In this document: positions 1-6,930 of the stretch, piece by piece
Layout: each line of letters begins with the position of its first letter
Numbering within the stretch: position 1 is the stretch's first letter
Assembly (NCBI GenBank): GCA_023247595.1
Contig: JAHFGF010000017.1
Coordinates: 1-10,955, forward strand
Direction of reading: 5' to 3'
Source of the DNA: Candidatus Omnitrophota bacterium
GTDB lineage: Bacteria > Omnitrophota > Koll11 > Zapsychrales > Fredricksoniimonadaceae
Length of the DNA: 10,955 nt
Notes under the pieces: generated by a model
The model's input: the letters and a program-made list of their open reading frames with translations, nothing else
Told to the model about the DNA's origin: nothing
Database searches by the model: none
Translations under genes and position numbers: made by a program

Positions 1-752
1 TGGATCATATCCATTAAATAGTCAACACCGTACTGACGGATTGCACCGTCGGCTTGCTGATTCAGACCTTGGACATTTTTGATTTCTTTAGCCGCAATAA
101 ATCCGCGGGCCATGTCCCGAATATAATCGCCTTGGTAACCATCCTCGGGAAATTCAACCGCTTCCCCCAACAATTCAAGCGCGCGCGCCTTGATGGACCG
201 TCCAAGAATATTAATTTGATTGCCTTCATCATTGATGTAGTATTCGCGCTTAGCTTGAAAACCAGCGGCATTGAGGATGTTGACCAAAGAATCACCAACC
301 GCAGCCTGACGCCCATGAGCAACTGTTAACGGTCCGGTTGGATTCGCGCTGACAAATTCAACCAAAGTTTTTTTATCCTGGCCAAACTCTGAATATCCAA
401 AATGACGGTTCTCACGGAAAATCAAATATAAAACGTCGTAAAAGGCTTCACTGGATAAATAAAAATTAATAAATCCTGGTTTTTTAACTTCAATTTTTTT
501 AATTTTTGAACGCAGGTCATGATCTTTGAGCCTACCCTGCACAACGTTCACAAAATTGTCAGCAATTTCTAAAGGAGATTTCTTTAATGATCGGCTTAAC
601 TGCATGGCGATATTGCACGAGAATTCCCCGTGCATAATATCGGAAGGGATTTCAACAATAACGGAAGGACGGTTTCCGGTCAGGTGCAAATCGGATAAAG
701 CGTCTTCTAATAATGAAACGATTTGCGAACGAATATCTAGGGCCATAACCAT
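1..752 (-). CDS. argS: Arginyl-tRNA synthetase, N-terminal part (runs off left edge)
   Basis: Charges tRNA-Arg with arginine in the cytoplasm (class I aminoacyl-tRNA synthetase). About 250 N-terminal residues are visible; the frame is open to the left edge, so the C-terminal part is missing. The N-terminal Arg-tRNA synthetase additional domain spans about residues 5-120, with the HGEFS segment near 41-45. The catalytic Rossmann entry is SANPTGPLTVAHGRQAAVGD at about 135-154, followed by YINDEGNQI at about 172-180, both highly characteristic of ArgS. The usual HxGH signature reads TVAH here, keeping only the second histidine. The start is either of two ATGs at 752 and 746; neither has a clear Shine-Dalgarno sequence. 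An 11-base tandem repeat lies just upstream. It follows rsfS by 45 bases and is probably co-transcribed with it. Identification is firm; the exact start is less so. Confidence 0.95.
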   Translation of the reverse strand, partial: MVMALDIRSQIVSLLEDALSDLHLTGNRPSVIVEIPSDIMHGEFSCNIAMQLSRSLKKSPLEIADNFVNVVQGRLKDHDLRSKIKKIEVKKPGFINFYLSSEAFYDVLYLIFRENRHFGYSEFGQDKKTLVEFVSANPTGPLTVAHGRQAAVGDSLVNILNAAGFQAKREYYINDEGNQINILGRSIKARALELLGEAVEFPEDGYQGDYIRDMARGFIAAKEIKNVQGLNQQADGAIRQYGVDYLMDMI

Positions 753-774
753 GACACCGGTAAGACACCGGTAA
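753..774. repeat. Tandem 11-bp repeat before argS
   Basis: Two perfect consecutive copies of GACACCGGTAA fill 753-763 and 764-774, directly upstream of the argS start codon on the minus strand. Each copy contains the palindrome ACCGGT, so the two copies can also pair with each other as a 6-bp stem with a short loop. The position would put the structure over the ribosome-binding region of argS. A regulatory role is only an inference. Confidence 0.5.
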
Positions 775-797
775 TGCGTTGATGTTTTTAGGAGGAG

Positions 798-1217
798 TTA
801 CGTTTTCTTTTTCCGGGGCTTCTTGGAAGTCAGAGAAATTTCAGGAGCATCTCGCCAGAGGTATTCCAGACTATAAAAGTCCCTCGCATTGGGTTCAAAC
901 ACGTGAACGACAACATCTCCCATGTCTAACAAGACCCAAGAGCCTATCGCCTCACCGTCTCCCGTCTGCTTGGAGGAATTACCTTTTAAACCCTGCTTAT
1001 AACGGACCTTTATACCGATTTCATTGAGACCTAACTCAATGCCGTCTGCAATTGCCTTAACCTGCCTGTCAGAACTTCCCGTACTAATGATGAAATAATC
1101 ACAAAAATTCGCGACATTCCTCATGTCGAGAATTTTAATGTCCTGGGCTTTCTTATCCTCTGCAAAATTGACGATGGATTGGACTAACTGTAAAGATGGA
1201 TCTGACTTGCGACGAAT
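798..1217 (-). CDS. rsfS: Ribosomal silencing factor RsfS (Iojap family), probable AUU start
   Basis: RsfS binds ribosomal protein uL14 and blocks subunit joining when nutrients are scarce. Family hallmarks are clear: DIKILDMRNVANFCDYFIIS, then TGSSDRQVKAIADGIE, and DVVVHVFEPNARDFYSLEYLW near the C-terminus. The first ATG in frame (1124) would remove about 31 residues, including the helix and first strand (IVNFAEDKKAQDIKILD) that the family conserves. Between that ATG and the upstream in-frame stop at 1299-1301 there is no ATG, GTG, TTG or CTG codon. An ATT at 1217-1215 sits nine bases after a strong GGTGAGGAG Shine-Dalgarno sequence and gives a 139-residue protein of normal RsfS length, so I chose it. 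The C-terminal tail is rich in lysine and arginine. It lies just after a terminator hairpin and before argS. The function is secure; the start is an inference, and a sequencing error is the alternative. Confidence 0.9.
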   Translation of the reverse strand: MRRKSDPSLQLVQSIVNFAEDKKAQDIKILDMRNVANFCDYFIISTGSSDRQVKAIADGIELGLNEIGIKVRYKQGLKGNSSKQTGDGEAIGSWVLLDMGDVVVHVFEPNARDFYSLEYLWRDAPEISLTSKKPRKKKT

Positions 1218-1226
1218 ACTCGTTTT

Positions 1227-1235
1227 CTCCTCACC
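1227..1235 (-). promoter_or_regulatory. Ribosome-binding site deciding the rsfS AUU start
   Basis: On the minus strand this reads GGTGAGGAG, a good purine-rich Shine-Dalgarno match. It is nine bases upstream of ATT at 1217-1215 and is the only strong site upstream of the conserved RsfS coding region. It supports initiation at a non-canonical codon. Confidence 0.6.
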
Positions 1236-1246
1236 CGAAATAGCAA

Positions 1247-1290
1247 ATATAAAGACCCCGCCGGCAAAACCATTTGGTTTTGCGGCGGGG
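1247..1290 (-). terminator. Intrinsic terminator after the 57-residue gene
   Basis: On the minus strand a GC-rich stem (CCCCGCCGCAAAACC, loop AAAT, then GGTTTTGCCGGCGGGG with a single bulged base) is followed by TCTTTATATTT. The stem covers 1256-1290, and the U-rich tail is only on the minus-strand side. It begins 19 bases after the stop codon of the small gene at 1310. It also sits about 39 bases before the rsfS start, so rsfS either depends on read-through or on a promoter squeezed between them. Confidence 0.85.
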
Positions 1291-1309
1291 GAAAGAATTT
1301 AACAAAAGC

Positions 1310-1483
1310 TTATTTACCTTTGATCTTCTTGGCTTGATCAGCGCTTAAAACTCTCCAGCATTCATGCGTGCCTTTGAGAGATTTAGTGACGGCAAAAAAA
1401 CGGCCACTTTTTTCTTTGACCGTATAATTATCAGAATCGAATTTTGATTTGGTTTTTACATCGTAAAATGACAATTTCTCCAT
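1310..1483 (-). CDS. Small hypothetical protein, 57 residues
   Basis: I do not recognise this family. The ORF encodes a lysine-rich, soluble 57-residue protein beginning MEKLSFYDVKTKSKF and ending with a lysine-rich tail. The centre (about residues 20-45) alternates charged and aromatic residues (YTVKEKSGRFFAV, then HECWRVL), suggesting a small beta-rich fold; there is one cysteine (C42) and no membrane segment. Coding status is well supported by its own expression signals: a near-consensus sigma70 promoter at 1530-1558, a perfect AAGGAGG ribosome-binding site five bases from the ATG, and an intrinsic terminator right after the stop. This makes it a probable well-expressed monocistronic gene. 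Being this small, it is easily missed by gene callers. Confidence 0.82.
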   Translation of the reverse strand: MEKLSFYDVKTKSKFDSDNYTVKEKSGRFFAVTKSLKGTHECWRVLSADQAKKIKGK

Positions 1484-1511
1484 TACATCCTCCTTGTTTT
1501 TTTATAGGTGT

Positions 1512-1526
1512 ATCCAAATTATGGAT
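1512..1526. promoter_or_regulatory. Palindrome at the predicted transcription start
   Basis: ATCCA, AATTA, TGGAT forms a 5-bp perfect inverted repeat with a 5-base spacer. It overlaps the predicted +1 of the promoter at 1530-1558. It could be a repressor operator or a small 5' mRNA hairpin; the sequence alone does not say which, and a palindrome this short may be chance. Confidence 0.35.
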
Positions 1527-1529
1527 TTG

Positions 1530-1558
1530 AGTCTAGCCGATAAAAAATTCTTTGTCAA
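1530..1558 (-). promoter_or_regulatory. Sigma70-type promoter for the small gene
   Basis: On the minus strand a perfect -35 TTGACA (1558-1553) is separated by exactly 17 bases from TAGACT (1535-1530), a 4/6 match to the -10 consensus. Transcription would start near 1523, about 40 bases upstream of the small gene's ATG. It is the best promoter match in the window. Confidence 0.75.
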
Positions 1559-1635
1559 TTATTAATCTCCCTATCCATTATGTTGTTATGATCGCTTATC
1601 CTAAACAACCGAACACCGCCGAATAACTAATACCT

Positions 1636-2907
1636 TTAAGAACATTTGAGTAATTGCCGAAGATCCCGCTCAAGCGAATCTGTTAACGGTCCTACCACAG
1701 TCAGATTTAATCGGCTCGGATTCCATATGTGATTGGCAATCCGCTTAATTTGCGCCAATCCGACTTTGCGGATCTCGCGCTCCACATCAGCCGGCTTACT
1801 GACGCGGTCTTTGGAAATGACGGTTTCTCCAAGCCAAAGCATATGATCTAAGGTATCTTCCAATCCCAAATGAAACTGACCGATATAATAATCCTTCGCG
1901 CGCTTGAGTTCATCTGGGCTAACACCGGTCTTTCGAATTTTCGAAAGCTCCCTAAGAACAAGTCCGACCGCTCCGACAATTTTCGTGTTATCAACCCCGG
2001 CTCGAATCAAAGCCAGGCCCGTGTCATCCATGGCTTTCACACCGCTGGAAATCGCGTATGCTAAGCCTCGTTTTTCACGCACTTCATTAAACAGCCGGCT
2101 GGACATGTTTCCCCCGAGAATTATATTTAATAGGCCCAAACCATATAAATCTTGATGATTGGTGTGCATTCCCAAAGCGCCCAAAGCCACGTGCATCTGT
2201 TCGATATCTTTACGCAAAAAAGCAACCTTTGGTTGAGATTGGAGATTCTCAGCTGGCTTGTAGGGAAACTGACAATTTCCCGAAACTTTCGATAATTTTC
2301 GCGCAACCACCTTATTGACTTCCTTAGAATCAATGGCACCGCAAACGGAAACCACCACATTGCCCGGGACATAGTGATTGTTGTGAAAATTTCTTAAATC
2401 GTTCGGGCTCATATTTCCAACCGATTCCGGCGTTCCCGCCAGGTTTTGTCCGAGCGGATGATTCGGCCATAATAAACCATCCAGAAGTTCCATCACCCTA
2501 AATTGAGGAAGATCATGGTACATCTTGATTTCTTCCAAAATAACCGTGCGCTCTTTTTCTAAATCTTTTTTATCAATCAACGGAAAAAATACAATGTCGG
2601 CAAGGATGTCAAACGTCTGAGCAAAATATTTTTTGGGAACCTTGGCGTAAAAACACGTCTGTTCCTCAGACGTAAAAGCATTGAGCGCGCCGCCTACGCC
2701 CTCAATTTTTTCTTTAATCTGCGTGCAGGAATATTTCTGACTGCCTTTAAAAGCCATGTGTTCAAAAAAATGGGCCGCTCCTTTGATGCGTTCCTGCTCG
2801 TAGCGGCCGCCGGCGCTGACCCAAATTCCAATTGCCACACTATTTCTATCTGAGAACGGCTGGGAAACAACGGAAATTCCGTTTTTTAAAACAGACTTCT
2901 GGTACAT
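1636..2907 (-). CDS. M16 family zinc metalloprotease
   Basis: A 423-residue pitrilysin/processing-peptidase type protease (bacterial MPP-beta/YmxG-like). The inverted zinc motif HFFEH is at residues 46-50 (ligands H46 and H50, catalytic E49). The distal ligand is expected in the VILEEIKMY segment, E126, 76 residues after H50 as usual for the family. The C-terminal half carries the typical SRLFNEVREKRGLAYAIS segment (about 270-287), where an Arg/Tyr pair helps bind substrate. The length matches single-chain bacterial M16 proteins, which work as dimers on peptides or unfolded proteins; the substrate here is unknown. There is no obvious signal peptide, so it is probably cytoplasmic. The ATG follows the trpA stop after one base, with AAAGG inside trpA as a likely ribosome-binding site, implying translational coupling. 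It is the last gene of the trp transcript; I see no convincing intrinsic terminator after it. Confidence 0.93.
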   Translation of the reverse strand: MYQKSVLKNGISVVSQPFSDRNSVAIGIWVSAGGRYEQERIKGAAHFFEHMAFKGSQKYSCTQIKEKIEGVGGALNAFTSEEQTCFYAKVPKKYFAQTFDILADIVFFPLIDKKDLEKERTVILEEIKMYHDLPQFRVMELLDGLLWPNHPLGQNLAGTPESVGNMSPNDLRNFHNNHYVPGNVVVSVCGAIDSKEVNKVVARKLSKVSGNCQFPYKPAENLQSQPKVAFLRKDIEQMHVALGALGMHTNHQDLYGLGLLNIILGGNMSSRLFNEVREKRGLAYAISSGVKAMDDTGLALIRAGVDNTKIVGAVGLVLRELSKIRKTGVSPDELKRAKDYYIGQFHLGLEDTLDHMLWLGETVISKDRVSKPADVEREIRKVGLAQIKRIANHIWNPSRLNLTVVGPLTDSLERDLRQLLKCS

Positions 2908-2908
2908 G

Positions 2909-3709
2909 CTAAACCTTTCTTAACGCGTGCACTAACCCTTGCACAAAATGAGCGGTGTTTCTGACTAAATCTTGACTGCCGAGATTCTTTTCAATTTCTT
3001 TAATAATAGCGGAACCCACAATGACCCCGTCGGCATGCATGCCAACTTCACGGACATGATCTTTTGTTGAAATTCCAAATCCCACACAAATCGGTTTTTC
3101 GGTCCATCGCCTGACCCGCTTGATATCCTTTACGATTGACTGGGACAATTCAGTCCTCGCGCCGGTAACTCCTGTCAGGGATACGTAGTAAACAAAACCG
3201 GTTGATGCCTGGATAATCTTCTTAAGCCTTTCATCTGTCGTTGTGGGCGCCATGAAAAATACAGTGGCCAGGCCGGATTGAATGGATGCCTTTGTTAAAA
3301 TTCCAGCCTCTTCCGGCGGTAAATCCGGAATGATAACCCCATCGACTCCGGCATTCACGGCATCTACGGCAAATTTTTTATCTCCGAAATGAAACACGGG
3401 ATTGTAATAGGTCATCAAGGCTATCGGTATCTGTGATGTTTTTCGAATGCGTTTAACAAGTTCCAAAATGTCCTGAAGGCTGACATTATTTTTGAGCGCG
3501 CGCTGGGACGCGGCCTGAATCGTCGGGCCGTCGGCCATGGGATCTGAAAACGGAACACCGAGTTCAATGATATCCACGCCGGCTTGTTCCAGCGCATGGA
3601 CAAGCTTTTCAGTCGTGGATAAATCAGGATCGCCGGCTGTGATGTAGGCGATGAAAGCCTTGTGTCCAAGTCCGCGCAGATCCTTAAATTTTTGGTCGAT
3701 TCTATTCAT
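2909..3709 (-). CDS. trpA: Tryptophan synthase alpha chain
   Basis: Cleaves indole-3-glycerol phosphate to indole and glyceraldehyde 3-phosphate; the indole is passed through a tunnel to TrpB. With the ATG at 3709 the protein is 266 residues. The catalytic pair then falls at E49 (DIIELGVPF) and D60 (SDPMADGPTIQ), the same numbering as the well-studied enterobacterial enzyme. This argues strongly for this start over the upstream in-frame ATG at 3760, which would add 17 residues encoded by an inverted repeat. The phosphate-binding end (CVGFGIS, then DGVIVGSAI) is intact. There is no clear Shine-Dalgarno sequence before 3709. It follows trpB, separated by a 104-base spacer filled with hairpin element A, and is followed after one base by the M16 protease gene. 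Confidence 0.97.
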   Translation of the reverse strand: MNRIDQKFKDLRGLGHKAFIAYITAGDPDLSTTEKLVHALEQAGVDIIELGVPFSDPMADGPTIQAASQRALKNNVSLQDILELVKRIRKTSQIPIALMTYYNPVFHFGDKKFAVDAVNAGVDGVIIPDLPPEEAGILTKASIQSGLATVFFMAPTTTDERLKKIIQASTGFVYYVSLTGVTGARTELSQSIVKDIKRVRRWTEKPICVGFGISTKDHVREVGMHADGVIVGSAIIKEIEKNLGSQDLVRNTAHFVQGLVHALRKV

Positions 3710-3720
3710 GATCAAACGAA

Positions 3721-3812
3721 TGAGAGGTAAAGAGGTATGGGGGTAAGAGCTATATGCCATGTTTTACGTTTCGATCTTTCCTTCATACCACTTACCTCTT
3801 ATCTCTTACCAC
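3721..3812. repeat. Intra-operonic hairpin element A (trpB-trpA spacer)
   Basis: An imperfect inverted repeat with arms at about 3721-3750 and 3784-3812 and a loop of about 33 bases. Read on the minus strand, the first arm is a run of heptamers close to GGTAAGA (four copies: GGTAAGA, GATAAGA, GGTAAGT, GGTATGA). The other arm is a run of related 8-base units (complement of AGAGGTAA). It begins two bases after the trpB stop codon and ends just before the trpA start, occupying nearly the whole spacer. A fold of about 20 pairs with a few gaps is expected. Confidence 0.65.
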
Positions 3813-3813
3813 T

Positions 3814-4989
3814 TTAAATGAGTGCCTGTATGGTTCCCATATCTTTATCTCCCCGACCGGAAAGAGACACGATGACCGTTGATTTCGTTTTAACCCTGCG
3901 TGCCAGCTTCGCTAAATAGGCGATCGCGTGCGAGGTCTCAAGCGCGGGGATGATCCCTTCCAAACGAGACAACAATTTCAAACCTTCGATCGCTTCGTGA
4001 TCAGTCACCGCAACATATTGCGCTCGGCCGGTTTGTTTGTAATACGAATGTTCCGGACCGACGCCGGGATAATCCAGGCCCGCGGAAATCGAATGAGCAA
4101 TCTGCACCTGCCCGTTTTTGTCCTGCAGCAAGTTGCTCTTACTGCCGTGAAGCACGCCAACGGTTCCTTTGGTCAATGTCGCGGAATGCTCGTGCGTGTT
4201 GACACCCAGACCGGCTGCTTCAACACCAATCATCTTGACGGACTTGTCGTTATAAAACGCATGAAAAAGCCCCATGGCATTTGATCCGCCGCCGACGCAG
4301 GCGATCAAATAATCTGGCAGCTTGCCTTCTTTGGTTTTAAATTGTTTACGCGCTTCTTCGCCAATGATCTTCTGGAATTCACGAACCATCAAAGGATACG
4401 GATGCATCCCTGCCACAGACCCGATAATATAAAACGTATCCCGGACATTGGTGACCCAGTCGCGGATGGCTTCGTTCATAGCGTCTTTCAATGTTTTTGA
4501 TCCGCTTTGGACCTCAACTACTTTCGCGCCGAGTAATCTCATGCGCACGACATTTAGCGCCTGGCGTTTGACATCTTCCGCGCCCATATAAATGACGCAT
4601 GCCATGCCGAAAAGCGCGCACACCGTTGCGGTCGCAACTCCGTGCTGGCCCGCGCCGGTTTCGGCGATGATTCGTGTCTTGCCCATCCGACGGGCAATCA
4701 ATATTTGTCCAATCGTGTTATTAATTTTATGCGCGCCGGTATGAAGCAAATCTTCCCGCTTTAAATAAACTTTAAGCGTTTTTAAATGCTTGCTCAAACG
4801 TTCGGCATAAAACAAATTGGTTGGCCTGCCGGCATAATCTTTGAGATATTGCAAAAATTCTCGTTTGAAGGCCTTATCGTTTCTCAATTTTGAAAATTCT
4901 TTTTCTAAATCGAGAAGCAATGCCATCAACGTTTCCGGCACATACCTTCCACCGAACTGACCAAAATGTCCATTTTTATCCGGAATCAT
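3814..4989 (-). CDS. trpB: Tryptophan synthase beta chain
   Basis: PLP enzyme that condenses indole with L-serine to form tryptophan, working as an alpha2-beta2 complex with TrpA. It has 391 residues, normal for TrpB1. The start [22 protein letters not shown] is typical. The PLP lysine is K88 in HTGAHKINN, the catalytic glutamate is E110 in AETGAGQHG, and the PLP-phosphate loop [10 protein letters not shown] is present. The C-terminal serine-containing SGRGDKD segment is complete. It lies 24 bases after the DUF3108 gene, with no obvious Shine-Dalgarno sequence; a short GCGC/GCGC palindrome occupies the gap. It is split from trpF by four non-trp genes. Confidence 0.98.
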   Translation of the reverse strand: MIPDKNGHFGQFGGRYVPETLMALLLDLEKEFSKLRNDKAFKREFLQYLKDYAGRPTNLFYAERLSKHLKTLKVYLKREDLLHTGAHKINNTIGQILIARRMGKTRIIAETGAGQHGVATATVCALFGMACVIYMGAEDVKRQALNVVRMRLLGAKVVEVQSGSKTLKDAMNEAIRDWVTNVRDTFYIIGSVAGMHPYPLMVREFQKIIGEEARKQFKTKEGKLPDYLIACVGGGSNAMGLFHAFYNDKSVKMIGVEAAGLGVNTHEHSATLTKGTVGVLHGSKSNLLQDKNGQVQIAHSISAGLDYPGVGPEHSYYKQTGRAQYVAVTDHEAIEGLKLLSRLEGIIPALETSHAIAYLAKLARRVKTKSTVIVSLSGRGDKDMGTIQALI

Positions 4990-5013
4990 AATTTAAGCGC
5001 TACGCGCGGCGTA

Positions 5014-5715
5014 TCACTTGCCTCCCTTACTATAACTTTTCATATTCATGGCCGTATTGGCCATGCCAACCGCGCCATTAATCCTTAACGGAATTCTTTG
5101 TTCACTGGAATCAAACCAAACCTGATATTGGGAAGGCACACTGGACATATAAAATGACTGATACTTTTTTCCCGCGGTCTTGATCTCGACGGTTTTTTCC
5201 AATTTAAGAACGATATCCTTAGTTGGCAGCCTTAACTGAACCGTATCATCAATAGCAAAAGTTCCGAACGCGCGGTAACGGTAGATTGTGCCGTAAATAT
5301 TATCAATTTGTCCCTGTTTATTAATAACTTCCTGCGTTGTTTTTCCGCCGGCCACTTTGGTAATGACAATTTTTCCGTCTTTAGCAAAATACTCTTCGGT
5401 TATTTTTTCTTTATTTCCAAAAATATTTAAATCGCGCAAAACCTTAACCGGCGCAAATGTATCGACAGCCACATAAATCTTTTCCTCGTCGTAAAAATTA
5501 AAACCGTCAGCTTTAAAAACAATCAGATAAACCGGCTGGCCATTGATTTCGGCTTGCCCTTCGAAGGTTAACGTTGCTTCACCAGCCTTTACGGCCAGTT
5601 TTTTAATCGCATACGTTATAACCTCACCTTTTTCAAAAGGCAATTTTAAATCTTGCGCATAAGCCGGCACACTCAGAGCAATCATGATGAAGAAGAAACT
5701 AAGCGATCGCATCAT
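5014..5715 (-). CDS. Exported DUF3108 domain protein
   Basis: About 233 residues. From the ATG pair at 5715/5712 the N-terminus is MRSLSFFFIMIALSVPAYAQ, a clean Sec signal peptide with an AYA-Q cleavage site, so the mature protein should be periplasmic or envelope-associated. The body matches the DUF3108 type: it opens with FEKGEVITYAIKKLAVKAGEATL and continues as a beta-rich lipid-binding-like fold, ending in the VWFDSSEQRIPLRI segment. Its molecular function is not established. An upstream in-frame ATG at 5799 would add 28 charged residues ahead of the signal peptide and is unlikely. The chosen start overlaps the end of the M20 gene by about 17 bases with only a weak ribosome-binding site, suggesting translational coupling. 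The role of an envelope protein inside a trp operon is unclear. Confidence 0.85.
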   Translation of the reverse strand: MMRSLSFFFIMIALSVPAYAQDLKLPFEKGEVITYAIKKLAVKAGEATLTFEGQAEINGQPVYLIVFKADGFNFYDEEKIYVAVDTFAPVKVLRDLNIFGNKEKITEEYFAKDGKIVITKVAGGKTTQEVINKQGQIDNIYGTIYRYRAFGTFAIDDTVQLRLPTKDIVLKLEKTVEIKTAGKKYQSFYMSSVPSQYQVWFDSSEQRIPLRINGAVGMANTAMNMKSYSKGGK

Positions 5716-6844
5716 ATTCTTTGAGATACTGCTCCAAAACCCGCGCGCCGTTATAAAGAGTTTTAATTTCCGCGTATTCGTCATTGGCATGAATAACACC
5801 GTGCGAGCCCCATCCCGTCGAAAATGCCGGAATGCCGTAATCCTGAAAGAACGTGATGACGGTCGCCCCCTGGCTTCCTAAAAGTTTTGCCGTAAATCCC
5901 ATCTTCTTGGCCGTATCCACGTAGGTCTTGACAAATGGATGCTTTGGGTCGATAGCGTATGGAAGCTGATGGTCATCGATCGTGATCTTATAATTTTTAG
6001 TTTCCTTTTCAATGACGCGCTTCATGTCTGCCATGACCTCTTCCATCGTCTGGCTTGGCAGATAACGGATATCGACGGCAAATTCGCAGAAATCCGCGAC
6101 CATATTGACTTTATCCCCGCCTTTGATCGTTCCGATATTGACCGTCGGAGGAACGAGAAGCGGATGTTTTTTATATTTGAATTTGTGTTTCTTAAGGCCG
6201 TTAATAACGCGCGCCGCAATTTCGATCGCGCTTATTCCCCGCCAATTGTACGCGCCATGCGCCTTCTTGCCGAAGATCTGCACGCGCGTATGAAAAAGCC
6301 CTTTCTGCGCGACGATGGCGTCAAATTCCTCGGAGTCGGTGATCAAAGCCACCTTCGGGCGCAAAACACCCTTCTCTAATAAAGGACGGATACCCTGATG
6401 GCTTCCGGTTTCCTCATCCACGGTTGCCGCAAAAATAATGTCCCGCTTTAAACGAACGCCGTCTTCAACCAGCGAACGCAAAACTTCCATGCCAACGGCG
6501 CAGTTGCCTTTGTCATCACTTGCCCCGCGTCCGTAAATACGTCCGCCTTTGATCTCGCCGCCTGTGGGATTAAACTTCCAGCCGGTACCGAAAGGAACAG
6601 TGTCGATGTGAGGGGTTATCAATACCGATTCTTTGGCGGCTTTGGCGCGCGGCCATGTTCCTTTAAGGGTCGCGATCACATTCGGCCGTTTCGGTTTGTA
6701 GCTTACGGTCTTGACGTCGAGCCCCAAAGATTTCATGTCCTTGATGATAAACTGCGCGACCTCCCATTCATTGCCCGGAGGATTGACAGAGTCGAATTGC
6801 AAAACACGTTGGGTTAATTTAACTAAGCGGTCTTTATTGATCAT
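5699..6844 (-). CDS. M20 family metallopeptidase/deacylase (ArgE/DapE/CPG2 type)
   Basis: A 381-residue dinuclear zinc hydrolase that would remove an acyl group or amino acid from an N-acylated or peptide substrate. The catalytic set is visible in order: H79 and D81 in TPHIDTVP, bridging D110 in GRGASDDKG, E144/E145 in TVDEETG, D170 in LITDSEE, and H352 near the C-terminus in SHGVIHANDEY. The dimerisation-domain histidine is in GKKAHGA (H196). The family includes ArgE, DapE, aminoacylases and carboxypeptidase G2, and the sequence alone does not select a substrate. Location within the trp operon suggests, but does not prove, a link to amino-acid metabolism. The end overlaps the DUF3108 start. 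The start at 6844 follows hairpin element B and has only a weak AAGAG upstream. Confidence 0.93.
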   Translation of the reverse strand: MINKDRLVKLTQRVLQFDSVNPPGNEWEVAQFIIKDMKSLGLDVKTVSYKPKRPNVIATLKGTWPRAKAAKESVLITPHIDTVPFGTGWKFNPTGGEIKGGRIYGRGASDDKGNCAVGMEVLRSLVEDGVRLKRDIIFAATVDEETGSHQGIRPLLEKGVLRPKVALITDSEEFDAIVAQKGLFHTRVQIFGKKAHGAYNWRGISAIEIAARVINGLKKHKFKYKKHPLLVPPTVNIGTIKGGDKVNMVADFCEFAVDIRYLPSQTMEEVMADMKRVIEKETKNYKITIDDHQLPYAIDPKHPFVKTYVDTAKKMGFTAKLLGSQGATVITFFQDYGIPAFSTGWGSHGVIHANDEYAEIKTLYNGARVLEQYLKEYDAIA

Positions 6845-6860
6845 GGTCTTTGTTCTCTTA

Positions 6861-6926
6861 GGGTTCCCCGGAACTCCAGTTCCCCAGTCCCCAGAAAAAC
6901 CGGGACGCTGGGTTCCTGGGGCCCTC
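6861..6926. repeat. Intra-operonic hairpin element B
   Basis: A GC-rich imperfect inverted repeat between the zinc-ribbon gene and the M20 gene. The outer stem pairs 6866-6879 (CCCCGGAACTCCAG) with 6908-6921 (CTGGGTTCCTGGGG) with one bulge on each side. A further inner pairing of CCCCAG/GTCCC words is possible, extending the stem towards a small loop. Words related to GTTCCCCAG recur three times in the left arm. It starts within a few bases of the zinc-ribbon stop codon. There is no U-tract on either side, so it does not look like a standard terminator. Confidence 0.6.
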
Positions 6927-6930
6927 GTAA

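Noticed and set aside
54..329. Open frames on both strands within the left edge
   Set aside because: They are out of frame with argS, which is open through to the edge and carries clear ArgS motifs.
1561..1650. A terminator after the M16 gene
   Set aside because: Only weak, interrupted complementarity around the CGGCGGTGTTCG stretch is seen on the minus strand, with no U-tract, so no terminator is called.
3928..4284. A 118-codon plus-strand open frame
   Set aside because: It is antisense to trpB, whose catalytic motifs are intact, and resembles no protein family.
5939..6379. A 146-codon plus-strand open frame
   Set aside because: It lies entirely antisense to the well-supported M20 gene, has no family motif and no ribosome-binding site; it is a shadow of the real gene.
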